Positions 10,416-22,458 are shown, counted from the stretch's first letter. The stretch: DNA of 64,000 nt from Ampelocalamus luodianensis (GCA_036346255.1 JAYEVH010000565.1:1-64000); one strand, 5' to 3'. Numbers and translations: made by a program. The notes: generated from the letters alone by a model not told the origin.

Positions 10416-13400
10416 TGTAACATCCTAAATTTTCTGAGTTTTAAATTTTTTTCAAAATTTAAAAATAACCATTTGATTTTATTAAGTTGCAAAAGCTTAA
10501 CTTGAAATTTAGAAATAAAAAACCATTTAATTTGAATTGATCAAACTTTAATTAAATTAAAATTATTTTATTTGAGTTTTCTTAGATTTAAAAGTCAAAA
10601 TTAATATTTTAAGTCTTTTATTGCATATTCTGGAATTTATAATTGGTTTTTTCCTTTTGTCCCGAAATTAAAATCTATTTTATAAGCAAAATTTTAGTCA
10701 AAAGTATTTTTACTGAGTCCTAAACAATTCCAGGATTTTCAATGCATTTTCCTAGAATTTTTGGACTGCTTTAGCTATTTTATAAAAAGCCTTTTGGTTT
10801 TCTGTAATTGAAAAAGGCACAAAAAAAAACTGATTTTGCCTTTTGGGTCGAAAGCCTCTGTTTCGACCGATTTCTTGCCGCTTCGCGTGCCTCCTCGCCA
10901 TCGACGCTTCTCTACGTGTGGCCCCACCGCCGCCCCTCGCCTCCCCGTGCCTTCTTCCTGCGTGTTCTTCTTTCTCGGCACGCTGTTTCGCCATCTTCGT
11001 CGACGCCCCGTCCAATCCCATGTTTTGCTCGCCGTTTTTCCGCGCGGACGCGTGCGTTGACGTCCCGTTTTCCTACAACGCTCACCCGTGCCGTCACTTC
11101 CCTTCTTCTCCGCGCGAAATCCCAGAGCACGTGAGTTCCTCTCCGCGAAAGCCGCCGGCATCCCGCGCGCGATCTCACCCTCCTCTCCTCCCCGAGCTCT
11201 ATTTAAGCGCCGCGAGCCCCTCTCTCTTTCCCCTCACCTCCCCCTCTCTCTCTCGCTCTCCTCCGCCCCTATTTTGAGTTCTTCGCTGCCGGCCACCGAG
11301 GGACGCCGCCGCCTCTAGCGCCGCCACCGAGCCTCCTTCACCACCTCCGTCACCACCTTCGGCATCGCAGCATCGAGCGCGACCACGTGCTCGCCTCCCT
11401 GACCCCAGAGCCCCACCAGAGCTCCTCCGCCGCCTTCACCCGCCGCCACCACCGCCAAACCTCCTCGCCGTCGGCCTCCCCGTGACACCGCGTCCTCGAG
11501 GCCGTAAGCATCTGGTTCGCCTTGCCGAGCTCCACCCGCCGGTGCCCTCACCGCTGGCTAGGACCCCGCCAATCGCCGCCGACCCTCGGCTCCTATGCCT
11601 TCGCCGCTCGGGTGACTACGTGGCTGCCCAGCTAGTGCCACATCAGCGCCATGTGGCGCCATGTCCCCTCTTCTGCCCATGTGGTAGTCCAGTCAGCCCA
11701 CGTGGCTTTTTCCTTTATTTTATCATTGAAAATTAATTCGGCCGAAAACAAAATCTTTAGGGCTGACGTCATCCGACACAATAAACCCAATTTCCTTTAC
11801 AAAAATAATTCCAAAAATCAAGAAATTCCCTTTTTCTTGATTTTTATGTGTTTTTCAAACTTCAAAAGGTCATATCTTCTCCGTTCGAACTCCGATTTGA
11901 GTGATTCAAATTTCTAAATTCATCTAAATTAATTTTGTTTCTACTAGTGCTTATTTGGTAATTATTTGGAATATATTTGGGATTGTTTTATTTATGTGGC
12001 TCTTTTCGCATGTATAGATTCCGACGTTTCGGACGAATTCTTGGACATGACGACCGAAGCTCCTCAACTCTTTAACGAAGGTAAGTCATAGACCTTGACC
12101 ATGTCATACCCACTTTGTAAAACTATATTATTTGATATAAACATGCATTGCTAGTTTTATATTAAATGTTATCGGGAGTAGATAATTACCTAATTGCCTT
12201 TATGCCTCCTTGATAAGTTGAGAATGACATGAACCCTTGGACACCTTAGGATGTGATAATTTTAGTTGGACATATCTTAGTGCCAACTTGGGTATCGTTT
12301 ATGCTTAGCCATGCTTTAGCTATCCGATGGGATTCATGATCACAGTTCTTAAATGATTAATTTTGACCTAACGATATATGGAATTTTGTTGTGATACTAC
12401 TGTTGTGCAACTGTGGTGAGAGGTCACCGTTGTGTCGACTGTGGTGCAAGGCTGCTGGTATAAAATTTTGTGCCATGGCGAGGGTCGCCATTGGCTTGGG
12501 TGAACAAAGTAATTTATGCTCGGGCGAGTGGTCGGTGTCAAAGGTAGAATGCGGGAGGCACATTTTTGGGTGCGAGGGGCACTAGGGTGTGCGAGGCACA
12601 TGGGGATGAGGTAGTCTCGCCTGAGCAAACCACTAAGGACTTAACTTTGTGCACCAATGATCTGGGCCATACCGTGCAACCACATGTCCAGGATGGGGTG
12701 TACCTGGCCAACTAATTAGCAACGTTTTGTTTTGGTTCTATTTGGGTTGATGAGCGGCGCAAGAGGGGGCCACGACGGTGAATCTTTAGCGAGCAGAACC
12801 CTATCAAAATGGAGCTTTGTAAAAGCCTTGTGATAATCTCTTAGTTGCACATCTCGGAAGTGTGTGAGTGGACAGTATAAGATAATTATCTCTTATGGGT
12901 CAAGCTGTACAACCTCTGCAGAGTGTAAAACTATTCGAATAGTTGTGTCCCTGGTTTTGGACAATGCTTGGCGATTTCACACAAGGGGTAGATTTTCATA
13001 AAAATAGGAATGGTGGTTTGGATGGAATGGTTGGGAAGTGAACGGTTCACCGGTTGTTGCAAAAGAACTGAATTACTTATGTATTAATCTTTTAACTTGT
13101 GCTTTTCAATCTACTTACTGTATTTACTGTCAATACTACTTTCTGAAAGAAAAAATTAGCTATAAAGCTATTCTTGTCAAGCCTTGCATGAATATTATGT
13201 GCATACTTTTTCCTACGACTTGCTGAGTACTTTAAAGTACTCACTACTTTATGCCATTTGTTGATCAGCCACTGAAGAAGAACTAGGGAACTCAGAGTTC
13301 TATAAAGAGGAGTATTTTGAAGATTATGCGAGTTAGGTTGCGTCCTCCACTCGATTGCCTGTAGGCATGTCGAATGACCGCCATGAGATATTTTGGTTCC

Positions 13401-13622
13401 GCTGCAAGTTATCTTTTGTTGTTAAGCTCTGTGTGACAACCTTTGTAAGACTTGACCATAAAGTCCTTGTGCTACTAAGTAATATTAATTTGTCTGCTTC
13501 ACCTTTGTTTGGTTGTATGGATATGATTTCATCTGTGTTGCAACTGTGCGAGCTAGCTACTGATATGGGGCTAGTTCATAATGCACAAAGGGTCCCAGGG
13601 TTGCATACTCAGGGTCCCGACA
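10416..13622 (+). mobile_element. Solo LTR, Tekay-like gypsy (3207 bp)
   Basis: Starts TGTAACATCC, ends CCCGACA, and is flanked by perfect 5-bp duplications gtatg (10411-10415 and 13623-13627). The same Copia LTR is uninterrupted at this point at about 15408 (aacgagtatgtgacttg), which proves the insertion. It contains an AT-rich lead-in, a GC-rich promoter-like part with TATTTAAG near 11205, the conserved core box (palindrome CTATTCGAATAG at 12931-12942) and a perfect 20-bp palindrome at 13224-13243. No internal region is present, so the element was reduced to a solo LTR by unequal recombination. ORFs inside are non-coding by appearance. Confidence 0.92.
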
Positions 13623-13789
13623 GTATGTGACTTGTTAGTGAAGCTTTTTAAACTTATATGACGTCGTTCTAAATGTATCTCTGGTCGAATGTTACTAGTC
13701 GGAACACTAGTGACTCATCGACCAACACATGTATGGGTATGAGCCCCACGTGGGCCATGACAATTGCCTATAAGGTATGGGCATGATAT

Positions 13790-15255
13790 TTTATTATTGA
13801 ATAATGATGAGCCTAAAACTTATGCGGAAGCGATGGTGGACCAATACTCTGAGTCATGGCTTGAAGCCATGAGATCTGAGATAAAATCCTTGTGTTCATG
13901 TCGTACGACTAGATCCAGACTAGTCATATGGTGATACAACCTGACCTAGACTAGTCATATGGTGATATGACCAAGTTCAAACTAGTCGTATGATGATACG
14001 AGCATGTCGTAGACTGGTTGACAATCAAGTTTGAAACTTGGTTGATGCACCTGATGGTGTTTCGACCATTGAGTGCAAATGGATTTTTTTTTAAAAGGAT
14101 AGATATTTTGGTTCATGAGGTACAATTGATTGCGAAGGGTTTCAAACAAATTCAAGGTGTTGATTATGATGAAACATTTTCACATGTTGCTATGCTAAAG
14201 TCTATCCGGATCATTCTAGCTATTGCTACATATTTTGACTATGAGATATGATAAATGGATGTCAAAATGGCTTTTATAAATAGAAACATAAGTGAAGATG
14301 TGTACATGACATAACCTGAGGGTTTTGTCGATCCAAAGAAAGCTAGAAAGGTATACAAGCTTAAGAAATCCGTTTATGATTAAAGCAAGCATCTCGAAGT
14401 TGGAACATTCATTTTGATGAAGTACAAAGGGTTTGATTTCATCAAGAATGAAGAAGAACCTTGTGTTTTCAAGAATGTTAGTAGGAGCAAGCTTGTGTTT
14501 CTGATATTGTATGTGGATGACATACTACTGGTTAGAAATGATATTCCTATGCTTGAATCTGTTAAACTTCATTAAGAAATAGTTTTTCAATGAAAGATTT
14601 TGGAGATGCAGCATATATTCTTAGTATAAGGATCTATAGAGATAGATCTAAAAAGCTAATTGGATTAAGCCAGGATATGTACATATACAAGGTGTTGAAA
14701 CGGTTCAACATGCAAGATTCCAAGAAAGGTTTCTTGCCCATGGCATATGGCATTAATCTTAGTAAGAGTCAGTGTCCTACGATCACTGATGAGCGAGACA
14801 AAATAAGTAGAATTCTATATGATTCGGCTATTGGATCTATCATATATGCCATGCTATGTATACGACCAGATGTGTCGTATGCTCTAAGTGTTACGAGCAG
14901 ATATCAGTCAGATCCAGGTGAAGGTCACTGGATAGCAGTCAAGAATATCCTTAAGTACTTGAGAAGGACTAAGGATGCATTGCTTGTGTATGGTGGTGAG
15001 AAAGAACTGTTCGTAAAAAAAGTTACACCAATGCTAGCTTCCAAATCAACAAGGATAATTTCAGATCGCAATCAGTGTGGTCAAAGTATTAGACCATTGT
15101 GGTCGAAGTCTCTAGTGTGGTCAAAGTCTTAGACTAGGGTTTGTGTAAGATATGCAAAGTGCACACGGATTTGATCCGTTGACAAAGTCTCATCCGCAAC
15201 CTAAGCATGAGGCGCACAAAAGAGTAATGGGTATAAGATACCTATATGATTGACT
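13790..15255 (+). pseudogene. Copia pol remnant (RT and traces of RNase H)
   Basis: Begins with the EPKTYAEAMV..WLEAM segment at the start of the Copia reverse transcriptase, continues through GFKQIQGVDYDETFS (14130-14182), the YVDD active-site region near 14507-14521 (YVDDILL), then MKDFGDAAYILSIRIYRDRSK and DVSYALSVTSRYQSDPGE, all very close to BARE-1. Stops and frameshifts break the frame repeatedly. An array of ctagtcatatgg repeats (13904-14015) has replaced the start of the RT domain, and most of RNase H is missing between about 15065 and 15140. The end of pol (KICKVHTD, KHEAH..) is recognisable just before the 3' LTR. It cannot encode an active enzyme. Confidence 0.9.
13904..14015 (+). 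repeat. actagtcatatgg minisatellite inside pol
   Basis: About four imperfect copies of a ~30-bp unit built around 'actagtcatatggtgatac', replacing the expected coding sequence. Similar (ct[ag]gtc[ag]ta) units form an array in the 3' LTR at 16060-16260. Confidence 0.7.
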
Positions 15256-15273
15256 TTAGTATAAGTGAGAGAC

Positions 15274-16974
15274 TGTTGGTGATATTGTTGGTGATATGCC
15301 CTAGAGGCAATTATAGAGATGATGATATCACGTCTATGTTTTTGTGTTATTGAATAAATGTTATTCTGTTCTTGAATGAATCATCAGTTATAAAGGTTAA
15401 CGAGTATGTGACTTGTTGGTGAAGCTCTTTTAACTTGTGATGATGTTGTTCTAAATGTATCCCTAGTTGGATGTCACTGGTCGGAACACCAGTGATCCTA
15501 TTGACTAGCACATGTATTGATTGATGACCATGTTTCACCGGTCATGGATATAGGGATATCGAATCAATAATGTGAACACATGTTAGAGTATATGGGGTTG
15601 GATTGATCCACCTTGAGACACTGTTGAGATTATTATGATTTTATGTGTCGACATTTGGTCTCAAGTAATGATGATGTATAATCCTTAGACCTGAGATCAG
15701 CATGGATTCCTATATGTCTAATAGTACACTTAGGGACTGCCAAACGCTACTCCGTAACTGGGTAGTCATACAGATAGCTTTCGGGTATGCTATGAAACAT
15801 GTGGAGAAAAAGGATTGGTCGGATATAGGATTTGCTCCTCCTAACATAACAGGAGAGATATCTCTGGTCCCTCGATGTGATCGGATAAAGAAAGTGCATG
15901 GCTATGCCGCTAGTGATCGAAGAGTTCGACCACGTGAAGTTATCCGACACTTGATCGAGAAAATATTGAACAGTCCATAGATGACATAATATCTCACCTG
16001 GAGTTCAACCAGATATCATGAGGCAAAGGGAGAATATACAAGAAGGTCATTCAGTTCAACCAGATATGAGCTGGTCGTATGAAGATACGAGCTAGTCATA
16101 GACTGGTCGAACATAATCACTAACTGGTCGTAACGAGTTACGAACTGGTCGTAATTAAGTATTTACTGGTCATAAGAAGTTACAAACTAGTCATAACTAA
16201 ATATGGACTAGTCGTGACTAGATATGAGCTGGTCGTAAGTGATAAGGACCTGGTCGTAGATCATATTGTATTAAGGTTCATCCGATATAATTTGTGTGTA
16301 TTCGGGAATCGTTATGTCCTACTAGGTACCACTAACGACTCGTGGTAGAAAAATATTTCTGAGTCACAACCGAACTACACATGAACCTATAGGGTCACAC
16401 ACTGAACGAATTAGAACAAACAAGTACGGATACGATTTGTCAAACGTGTTCGAATATGATCCGTCACGGGCACTATATGAGGAGATGCTTGATGCTATTG
16501 GAAGGAAAGAGTTTAACATAACAGACAAGACACACGAAAGTCGTGAGCTGAGTTGTTCCTCCAAAACACTAGCCACCATCTTCTTGAGAGAACTTTCCCG
16601 TGAGACTTTGTGCTAGCACAGTGGCGTACGACGTTCCTACCCTGGACGTGTTGATACCGTAGAGGCGCAGCGTTACCGCGGTTGCTATTGCGCTTAAGGA
16701 CAATCCGTGACCTTGGCGAGGAATTCGATTGGTTTCTGGAGGAGACGATCGACTATGAGGACGATCGACTATGCTAGACGATCAACTACGGTGGAAGATC
16801 GACTACGACCACTACATCGACGTGCTCTTCATTGAACCAGGCTGCTCCAATATTTCTTCCACTGCTCTGCGCGTCTGGTGGTAACAATCTATGATCTTTT
16901 ACTTGCATGGTATCCTGGTTTACGTGGTAGAATTTTTGAATTGTCAACTAGCGTATCCTACCCGTATCCCAACA
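15274..16974 (+). mobile_element. 3' LTR of the Angela-type Copia
   Basis: Begins TGTTGGTGATAT after the purine-rich 'aagtgagagac' and ends TATCCCAACA, about 1.7 kb as expected for BARE-1/Angela LTRs. Its first 12 bases are duplicated in tandem (15274-15285 and 15286-15297). An array of 'ctggtcgtaa'-like units occupies 16060-16260. Confidence 0.85.
16060..16260 (+). repeat. ctggtcgta repeat array in the LTR
   Basis: About ten copies of an 8-10 bp core (a/g)ct(a/g)gtc(a/g)ta, spaced 15-25 bp apart, often followed by a short 'atac/ttac' stretch that could pair with the next unit. Confidence 0.7.
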
Positions 16975-17486
16975 TAGGGACCTCCCCGAGGCTCCGGCTT
17001 ATCCTCGAGGTGGCCTCGGGGGTGGCACGAAGGCTCCTGAAGGTTGGCCAGAGCGTCACAAACCTGGAAGCCAGGAATCCCCTGGGGCCACCTCAGGGGA
17101 GCCGAAGGGGGACACCTCACACATAGCAAAGGGTGGCCGGAGCACCATGAACTCGGAAGCTAGCAGTCCCCCGCGGCCACCTCAGGGGCTTTGAAGGGTG
17201 TCCGAGGCCCCTCGGACTGGGGACACCTCGCACGTAGTGAAGGGTGGAAAGAACCAGTACTCTAGGAGTACCAGCAGAGTGGACCAGGGCCAAGGAGGTC
17301 CACCATGAGCCGAAGGCTACGTGTAGGGGGAGAAAAGGCTCTTGTAACCCCTATGGGTGTAGGACCTTTTTAGGGGTAGACCGTTAATCTCCTGCACCCT
17401 GTAAGAAGGCTATAAATAGCTACCTCCCCCATGTAATAAAAGGCCCTTTTTATGGGATAATTAATACACACTTTACTTCTCCTAAA
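16975..17486 (+). mobile_element. LTR-like fragment with TATA box and two ~105-bp direct repeats
   Basis: Two imperfect direct repeats of about 105 bp ('gaagccaggaatcccctggg...cacctcacacatag' and 'gaagctagcagtcccccgcg...cacctcgcacgtag') are followed by 'gtgtagggggagaa', TATAAATA (17411-17418) and 'tgtaataaaaggcc', a typical LTR promoter and polyadenylation layout. The family was not identified. It is bounded left by the Angela LTR and right by a minus-strand Copia LTR. Confidence 0.5.
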
Positions 17487-17750
17487 TGTTGAGGAACTGT
17501 CGCTTATGAGTCTAGTCTGAACGATCACCTCGTAGACAAGTGTAAAATCGTATAGAACAATGAAAGAATAAATAGTTGATTAAACACAGAGATATGTGGG
17601 GACTTCTTGCTTCTCTTTATTTCTCTTCTTGTGATTAGCCTTTTACGATGACTAGCACCCCCTATTTATAGACTAGAGACCCTGTTATGGTTTTAGATGG
17701 GGTGCCCACCCATGGGCCGGCTACTGGGCCAAGCCTATGGTTTCCCAACA
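17487..17750 (-). mobile_element. 3' LTR of the minus-strand Copia (264 bp)
   Basis: On the minus strand the LTR runs from TGTTGGGAAACC to CCTCAACA with short inverted ends (TGTTG/CAACA), contains TATAAATA (plus-strand TATTTATA at 17663-17670) and is preceded by the polypurine tract 'aatggggag' (17751-17759). Confidence 0.85.
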
Positions 17751-18014
17751 CTCCCCATTGGGCACCCATCCTCACATGTTCATACCTCGTCAAAACTCTA
17801 TAAAAACCCAGAGAGAAAAATTTGGAGAAAGAGTACATGATACACGTTCTGCTCCGTTGCACGAATTGCCTCATTAAAAACCTTAGCCGAGAAACTTCAG
17901 GAAAACTTGTTGAGGCAAAAAGAGTACAATCCACGCAATTTCATTTAATCTCCAGGATTTATTCTTTGGGTACTCGATCTCCGTGAGCAAGTTTCAATAA
18001 TGAGTTCGTGAAGA

Positions 18015-19470
18015 TTCTCCCCCTGAATTCTGCACTTCTCTAAGTCTCATTATTCCAATTCCACATATGCACCTTTCAAAGCTAGATGCTAGAAGTGACT
18101 TAGTGAATAAATTTGTAAGATTTATTCACATGACTTAGTATGCAGTACTTTAATTTTGTCTATCTTTTGCAATTCATAAGCATAGAAGAACTTGGGGTTG
18201 ATATGCTTTGTGAGTTGACTCTTCACATAACCTATCTGCACTTGTGCAACACAAGCAGCATTATCTTCATAGATAATAGTGGGGGTTTACGCGTATTCAA
18301 TCCACATAACTGCTGGATGTGGTGAATCATTTGCCAAAGCCAAGTACATTCTCGTGAGGCCTCGTATAGTGCTATGATTTCGAGTGGTTCGTCGAAGTCG
18401 ATACAAGACTTTGCTTAGACGATTTCCATCAAATTGCAGTTCCACCACATAAGAATACATAGCCTATTTGCGACTTGGCTGTATACAGGTCCGACAGGTA
18501 TCCGGCATCTACATAGCCATTCATAGCTAGGTCTTGGTTCTTTTTGTAGAACAGACCTTTGGTTTTGCTTCCTTGGAGGTATCGGAAGATGTTCTTCATT
18601 CTCTGTCAATGCCTTTTGGTAGGTTCTGCACTATACCTTACTAATAGATTTATGGCAAATGCAATGTCTAGTCTAGTACAATTTGCTAAATACTTGAGTG
18701 CTCCTACTGCACTTAAGTATGAGAATTCCGGTCCTAGGATTTCCTCCCGCTCTTCTCTATGTCAGTACGAATCTTTGTCTTGTTGCAAAGATCTCCTGAC
18801 CATTGGCCTTTCGAAAGGTATGCCTTTCTAAAGCCGAACCTTTCTAACACATTTTGAGTGTAGGCTGACTGATGCACTAATACCTCCTCAGGGGCATGCT
18901 CAAGCTGTAAGCCTAGGCAATATTTGGTTTTACCCAAATCTTTCATTTCAAACTCTGACTCCAGGTAAGAGCTTGCTTTCTTAATATCCTCCTGGGTTCC
19001 GATGATATTCAGATCATCTACATACACTGAGATTATACAAAATCCCTTATGGAATCGTCGTATAAATACATAGGGACAATTCTCATTTCATGTAGCCTTT
19101 CTTGCATAGAAAGTCATTCAAGCGATTATACCACATCCTGCCTGATTGCTTAAGTCCATACAGTGACTTTCTGAGTTTCATACTGTACAGATTTCTATTT
19201 ACTTGCCTTGGTTCGGGACAGCGATACATTCAGGTACCTTCGTAAAAATGTTCGGGTCCAAATTTCCATAAGGATATGCAGTTACCACATCCATCAATTT
19301 CATTTCTAAATTCAAGTTTATTGCCATTGAGATTAAATACCTAAAGGTAGTTTCACCCATAACCGGGGAATAGGTTTCTTCATAATCATCTCCTCGACAT
19401 TGAGTGAAACCTTGCTTAACTAGCCTTGCTTATTTTCATCTCCCTTTTGAACAAATACCCACTAACAGCC
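18015..19470 (-). pseudogene. Copia pol remnant (RT and RNase H)
   Basis: Reading minus from 19470: GC-WVFVQKGD, GFTQCRGDDYEETYSPV, MDVVTAYPYGNL, then YVDDLNIIGTQEDIKKASSYL with the YVDD catalytic motif (18980-19027), then KYCLGLQLEHAPEEVLVHQS. RNase H similarity follows (SQIGYVFLCGGTAI-WKSSKQSLVSTS, about 18390-18470) and pol ends near 18015 just after ILTKS-like text. Many stops and frameshifts. A second purine-rich stretch (GGGGGAGAATC) lies at the pol end. The lineage was not settled. Confidence 0.85.
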
Positions 19471-22442
19471 ATGGCCCACAAGTCAGTGACTCAACTTCAT
19501 CTTCTTCGGGCCATTTTGCCAGCGCCGAGCGCATCGACGTTGAGGTGGCGTTGCGTCGCGTTTTTGCAATATGCAATCGCCACTTGGCATCGTTTTGCTG
19601 CCATTTTTGCCACGCATGAGTGTCGTCGTTCTCTCCAGCGACATGGCTATAAAAACCCACATTCTCACTCTCGGCCAAATTGTTACCGCAGTGATTTCCT
19701 TCCTCGTTCTCTCTGGTGTATCCTCTCTTATGCTTTTGTTCATCTCTCAATGCCTTGTTCATCCTCTTAATGGAAGCTTTTGGCATTGCTTGTAGATTGA
19801 GAACGCGAGTTGTCCTTGGGTTGTCCAGAGCGCGCCCGGAGCGTCGCTGCTGTGGATTTCTTCGCTCCGGTGAGCTCCTACGTATCTTTTGTGCGTCATA
19901 GCATGTTCTAGGATATGCTAAGCAAAACTCCTCAATTAATTTCATCTTTGATTCAACAGGTTTGTTGGATTTTGAAGTTTCCCCTTTTCCAGCCGAAATC
20001 ACCCCTTTCATCTCCAACTTCGGTAGGGTGAGCCATTTCTCAATTCTTTCCACTAGGAGCTTCTTATGGCCCTAAATGACCTAACTTGATCACTCACTCT
20101 TTGATTCCTTGCTCAGATCATCTTGTCGCTGTGGTTCTCTATATTGTCGTTTCGGTTTTTCACATCGCTGGCGAGCTCTAGAGCTTCTCCGACCACCATC
20201 TCAGCTCAGCTAGCCTCTTTAGATACCCTAGTAGCTTAAGCAGGAGTCTTTTTGCATTTTGTGCCTTCAAATCAGCATAGCCGCTTTTGCCGTATTTTGG
20301 ACCTTTACTGTTTTTCTTGTCGCGCCGCCGCTCCGGTAAAACTCCGGTGATGTTCCGACCATCATTAGGTTCATTGCACTATTGTGAATCCATTTTGATC
20401 TTTAGCTAGCATCGTCTTGGATCACAGCCCCGACATTTTGCCAAGAAAGCTCTCGGTAAATATTACTCTGTTGTCGGATTTTCCATCCAAAGCCTTAGTT
20501 GTAGTTAGTCTTAAATCCTTGTCGATTAGTGCTAGTATTTGATAAATCTGGGTTACTTCCTTTACTGAAAATAGTTTCAAACATAAGTATTTTGTTATTT
20601 AAATCACTTGTAACTTTGAGCATGCATCTTTTCAGTATTCTGGTATTTTCTTGATGTTCATTTGTTATTGCTCTTTTTCGTTCGATTCTGGTTTTCCCAA
20701 CGTGAGTGAAAGTAATCCCGAGGTTCCAGAATCTGAACAAGTGGTTTATTTCCAAGGACCTGAACAAGTGGTTTACTACCAAGGCAAGCATCCTCTTGCA
20801 CCATGTTGATCCCAGTATTGATACTTTAGTGTTTTGAAATGAAGTGATAACTATGTGCATGCTATTTTGACGTATCAATAATTTGTGAGTTTAGTTAGCT
20901 ATATCCCAACATTTGTGGCTTACCTTTAATCTGTTCATACATTTGAGCTTAAGGTAGTAATATTGTGTTGAAATACTTGGTCTTTACATTTTTGCTTAGC
21001 CATGCAAGTCAGTAGAACATTAGTTGTTTCACAAGCTTATCTTGTTAGACCTGGGAAACACCTTTTGATTTATTACCTTGGTTTGTTTGTTTAGTTTGGT
21101 TACATCTGGACAAGTGGTTGCTAGTGATGGTGCCTTCGTGCACGAGACTTGGGAATGTGGTAGTCTTGTCCGGATCGTTAAGGACCGAACTTTGACCTGT
21201 CAATTTGAGTACCTTACGTACTTCCACACGCGATGTATGGGCGCTGCTTGGTTAAGTAAGGGGAAGATCTTATTGAGTTGGAAAACTGGTGGTGTGAGGG
21301 CATATATGTGTTCCATCACATATATGTTCTTAGGGTTCCGATTGCAATTCTATAAGTGCAGGGGAGCACAATTTTACTTTTTGTTAATTGGGTCGACATT
21401 CCCAGCACAACTTGCATGCCCCGATTAGCAGGCTCTATCAGAAACTTGTACTAAGCGGGATCAGGTCTCGTATGGGGTGATTCAACTCAATAAGGTGTTC
21501 TTGCTATAAAAAAAATACTAGGTCTTGATTTCCCCGGCCGGCATATCAAAGGAAGTATGCTATTATCCGGAGGCTTACGGGCTAATCAGGTCGTACAGGT
21601 AAAGATGTACACCCCTGCAGGGTTAAAACTATTCGAATTGTCGTGTCCACGGTTACGAACAACACTCGTTTTGATGGACCACAAAGTATAGTTATTCTTG
21701 GGAATGTGCGACATGAACTGGGTGATTCATGCTTGTTGTTTAGTCAAAGTGGGCAGCCACTTTGATATTGTCTTGTTGTAGTTAAATTCTGTTTTTACTC
21801 GTTGTTTTAGTCCAAACTTGTTTATGAAATGGCCTTTACAGAAAACAATAAGTGTAGGATTAAGATGTGTTGCTTTATACAAAAATTAATACCATTACAA
21901 CCTTCCTGTTATTAGCCTTTAAGTATGTACAAATTCTAATCATTTGGATAGGTTCTACTAAACACTTTCTTTTAGTAGTTTTGTGTAAGTCTTACGAGTA
22001 CCTTTTGTACTCAGGTGCTTTCACCACTTGTTGTAGTTGAGGACGGTTATGTGTACGAACTACCCGTTAGCGCCGATCAGGGTGACGCTAATGAGTGACG
22101 CTATTTCTACCCCCACTCAGTTGCCTGCGGGTGATGGGGAACACTTGGTGGTTCTTTTGCTGTTTATATTTGTTTCCACTACAAAACTTCTGTTTAGTGG
22201 CTGCTAGCCACTTGTTTCTGTTGTACACTCTAGTCTTATAAAATACTTTCAATAATAATGTATGACTTGTGTATGACTGTGTACAATATTGTCAGGATAT
22301 TTGCACATTAATCTTTGATCTTGGGAACTAATGTGAGACACATATCCGAGGACCTGGCATTGGGTTTGTTTCCTATTAAAAATTATGCCTCTAGTGTAAT
22401 CTTTTAACTTGAAACTGATCCAATACCAGGGGTTCCACAACA
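19465..22442 (+). mobile_element. 5' LTR of the chromovirus, 5'-truncated
   Basis: Matches 29790-31981 plus 44809-45592 of the 3' LTR along its whole length, but the first ~1.3 kb of the LTR is missing, cut at 'acagccatgg' where the minus-strand Copia begins. It contains the core box (variant ctattcgaattg at 21629-21640) and the hairpin gagtac-cttttgtactc (21996-22012). The end is CCACAACA just before the primer site. Confidence 0.9.
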
Positions 22443-22443
22443 T

Positions 22444-22458
22444 TGGTATTAGAGCCAT
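22444..22458 (+). promoter_or_regulatory. Primer binding site, initiator tRNA-Met type
   Basis: TGGTATTAGAGCCAT matches the complement of the 3' end of plant initiator tRNA-Met (canonical TGGTATCAGAGCC) with one change, one base after the LTR end. It is not a tRNA gene. Confidence 0.9.

Larger units (their letters stand above)
10292..16974 (+). mobile_element. BARE-1/Angela-type Copia retrotransposon, decayed
   Basis: The LTR start 'ATATGCCCTAGAGGCAAT' seen at 10299 and 15294 is characteristic of the BARE-1/Angela lineage of grasses. The 5' LTR survives as 10292-10415 plus 13623-about 13765, split by a solo gypsy LTR. It then joins directly to the pol coding region, so the rest of the 5' LTR, PBS, gag, protease and integrase are deleted. 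Pol remnant 13790-15255 and an essentially full 3' LTR (15274-16974) follow. No matching target duplication was found (left 'ctagc', right 'taggg'). Confidence 0.85.
17487..19470 (-). mobile_element. Minus-strand Copia, 3' half only
   Basis: The 3' LTR (17487-17750) and the 3' half of pol remain. The element is cut at 19465-19470, inside pol, where sequence of the neighbouring gypsy LTR takes over; 'acagcc' is shared by both partners at the junction. The 5' LTR, gag and the first part of pol are gone. Confidence 0.85.

Noticed and set aside
22444..22458. tRNA-like sequence TGGTATTAGAGCC
   Set aside because: It is the complement of a tRNA 3' end, i.e. a retrotransposon primer binding site, as are 39346 and 50931; no tRNA gene structure is present.
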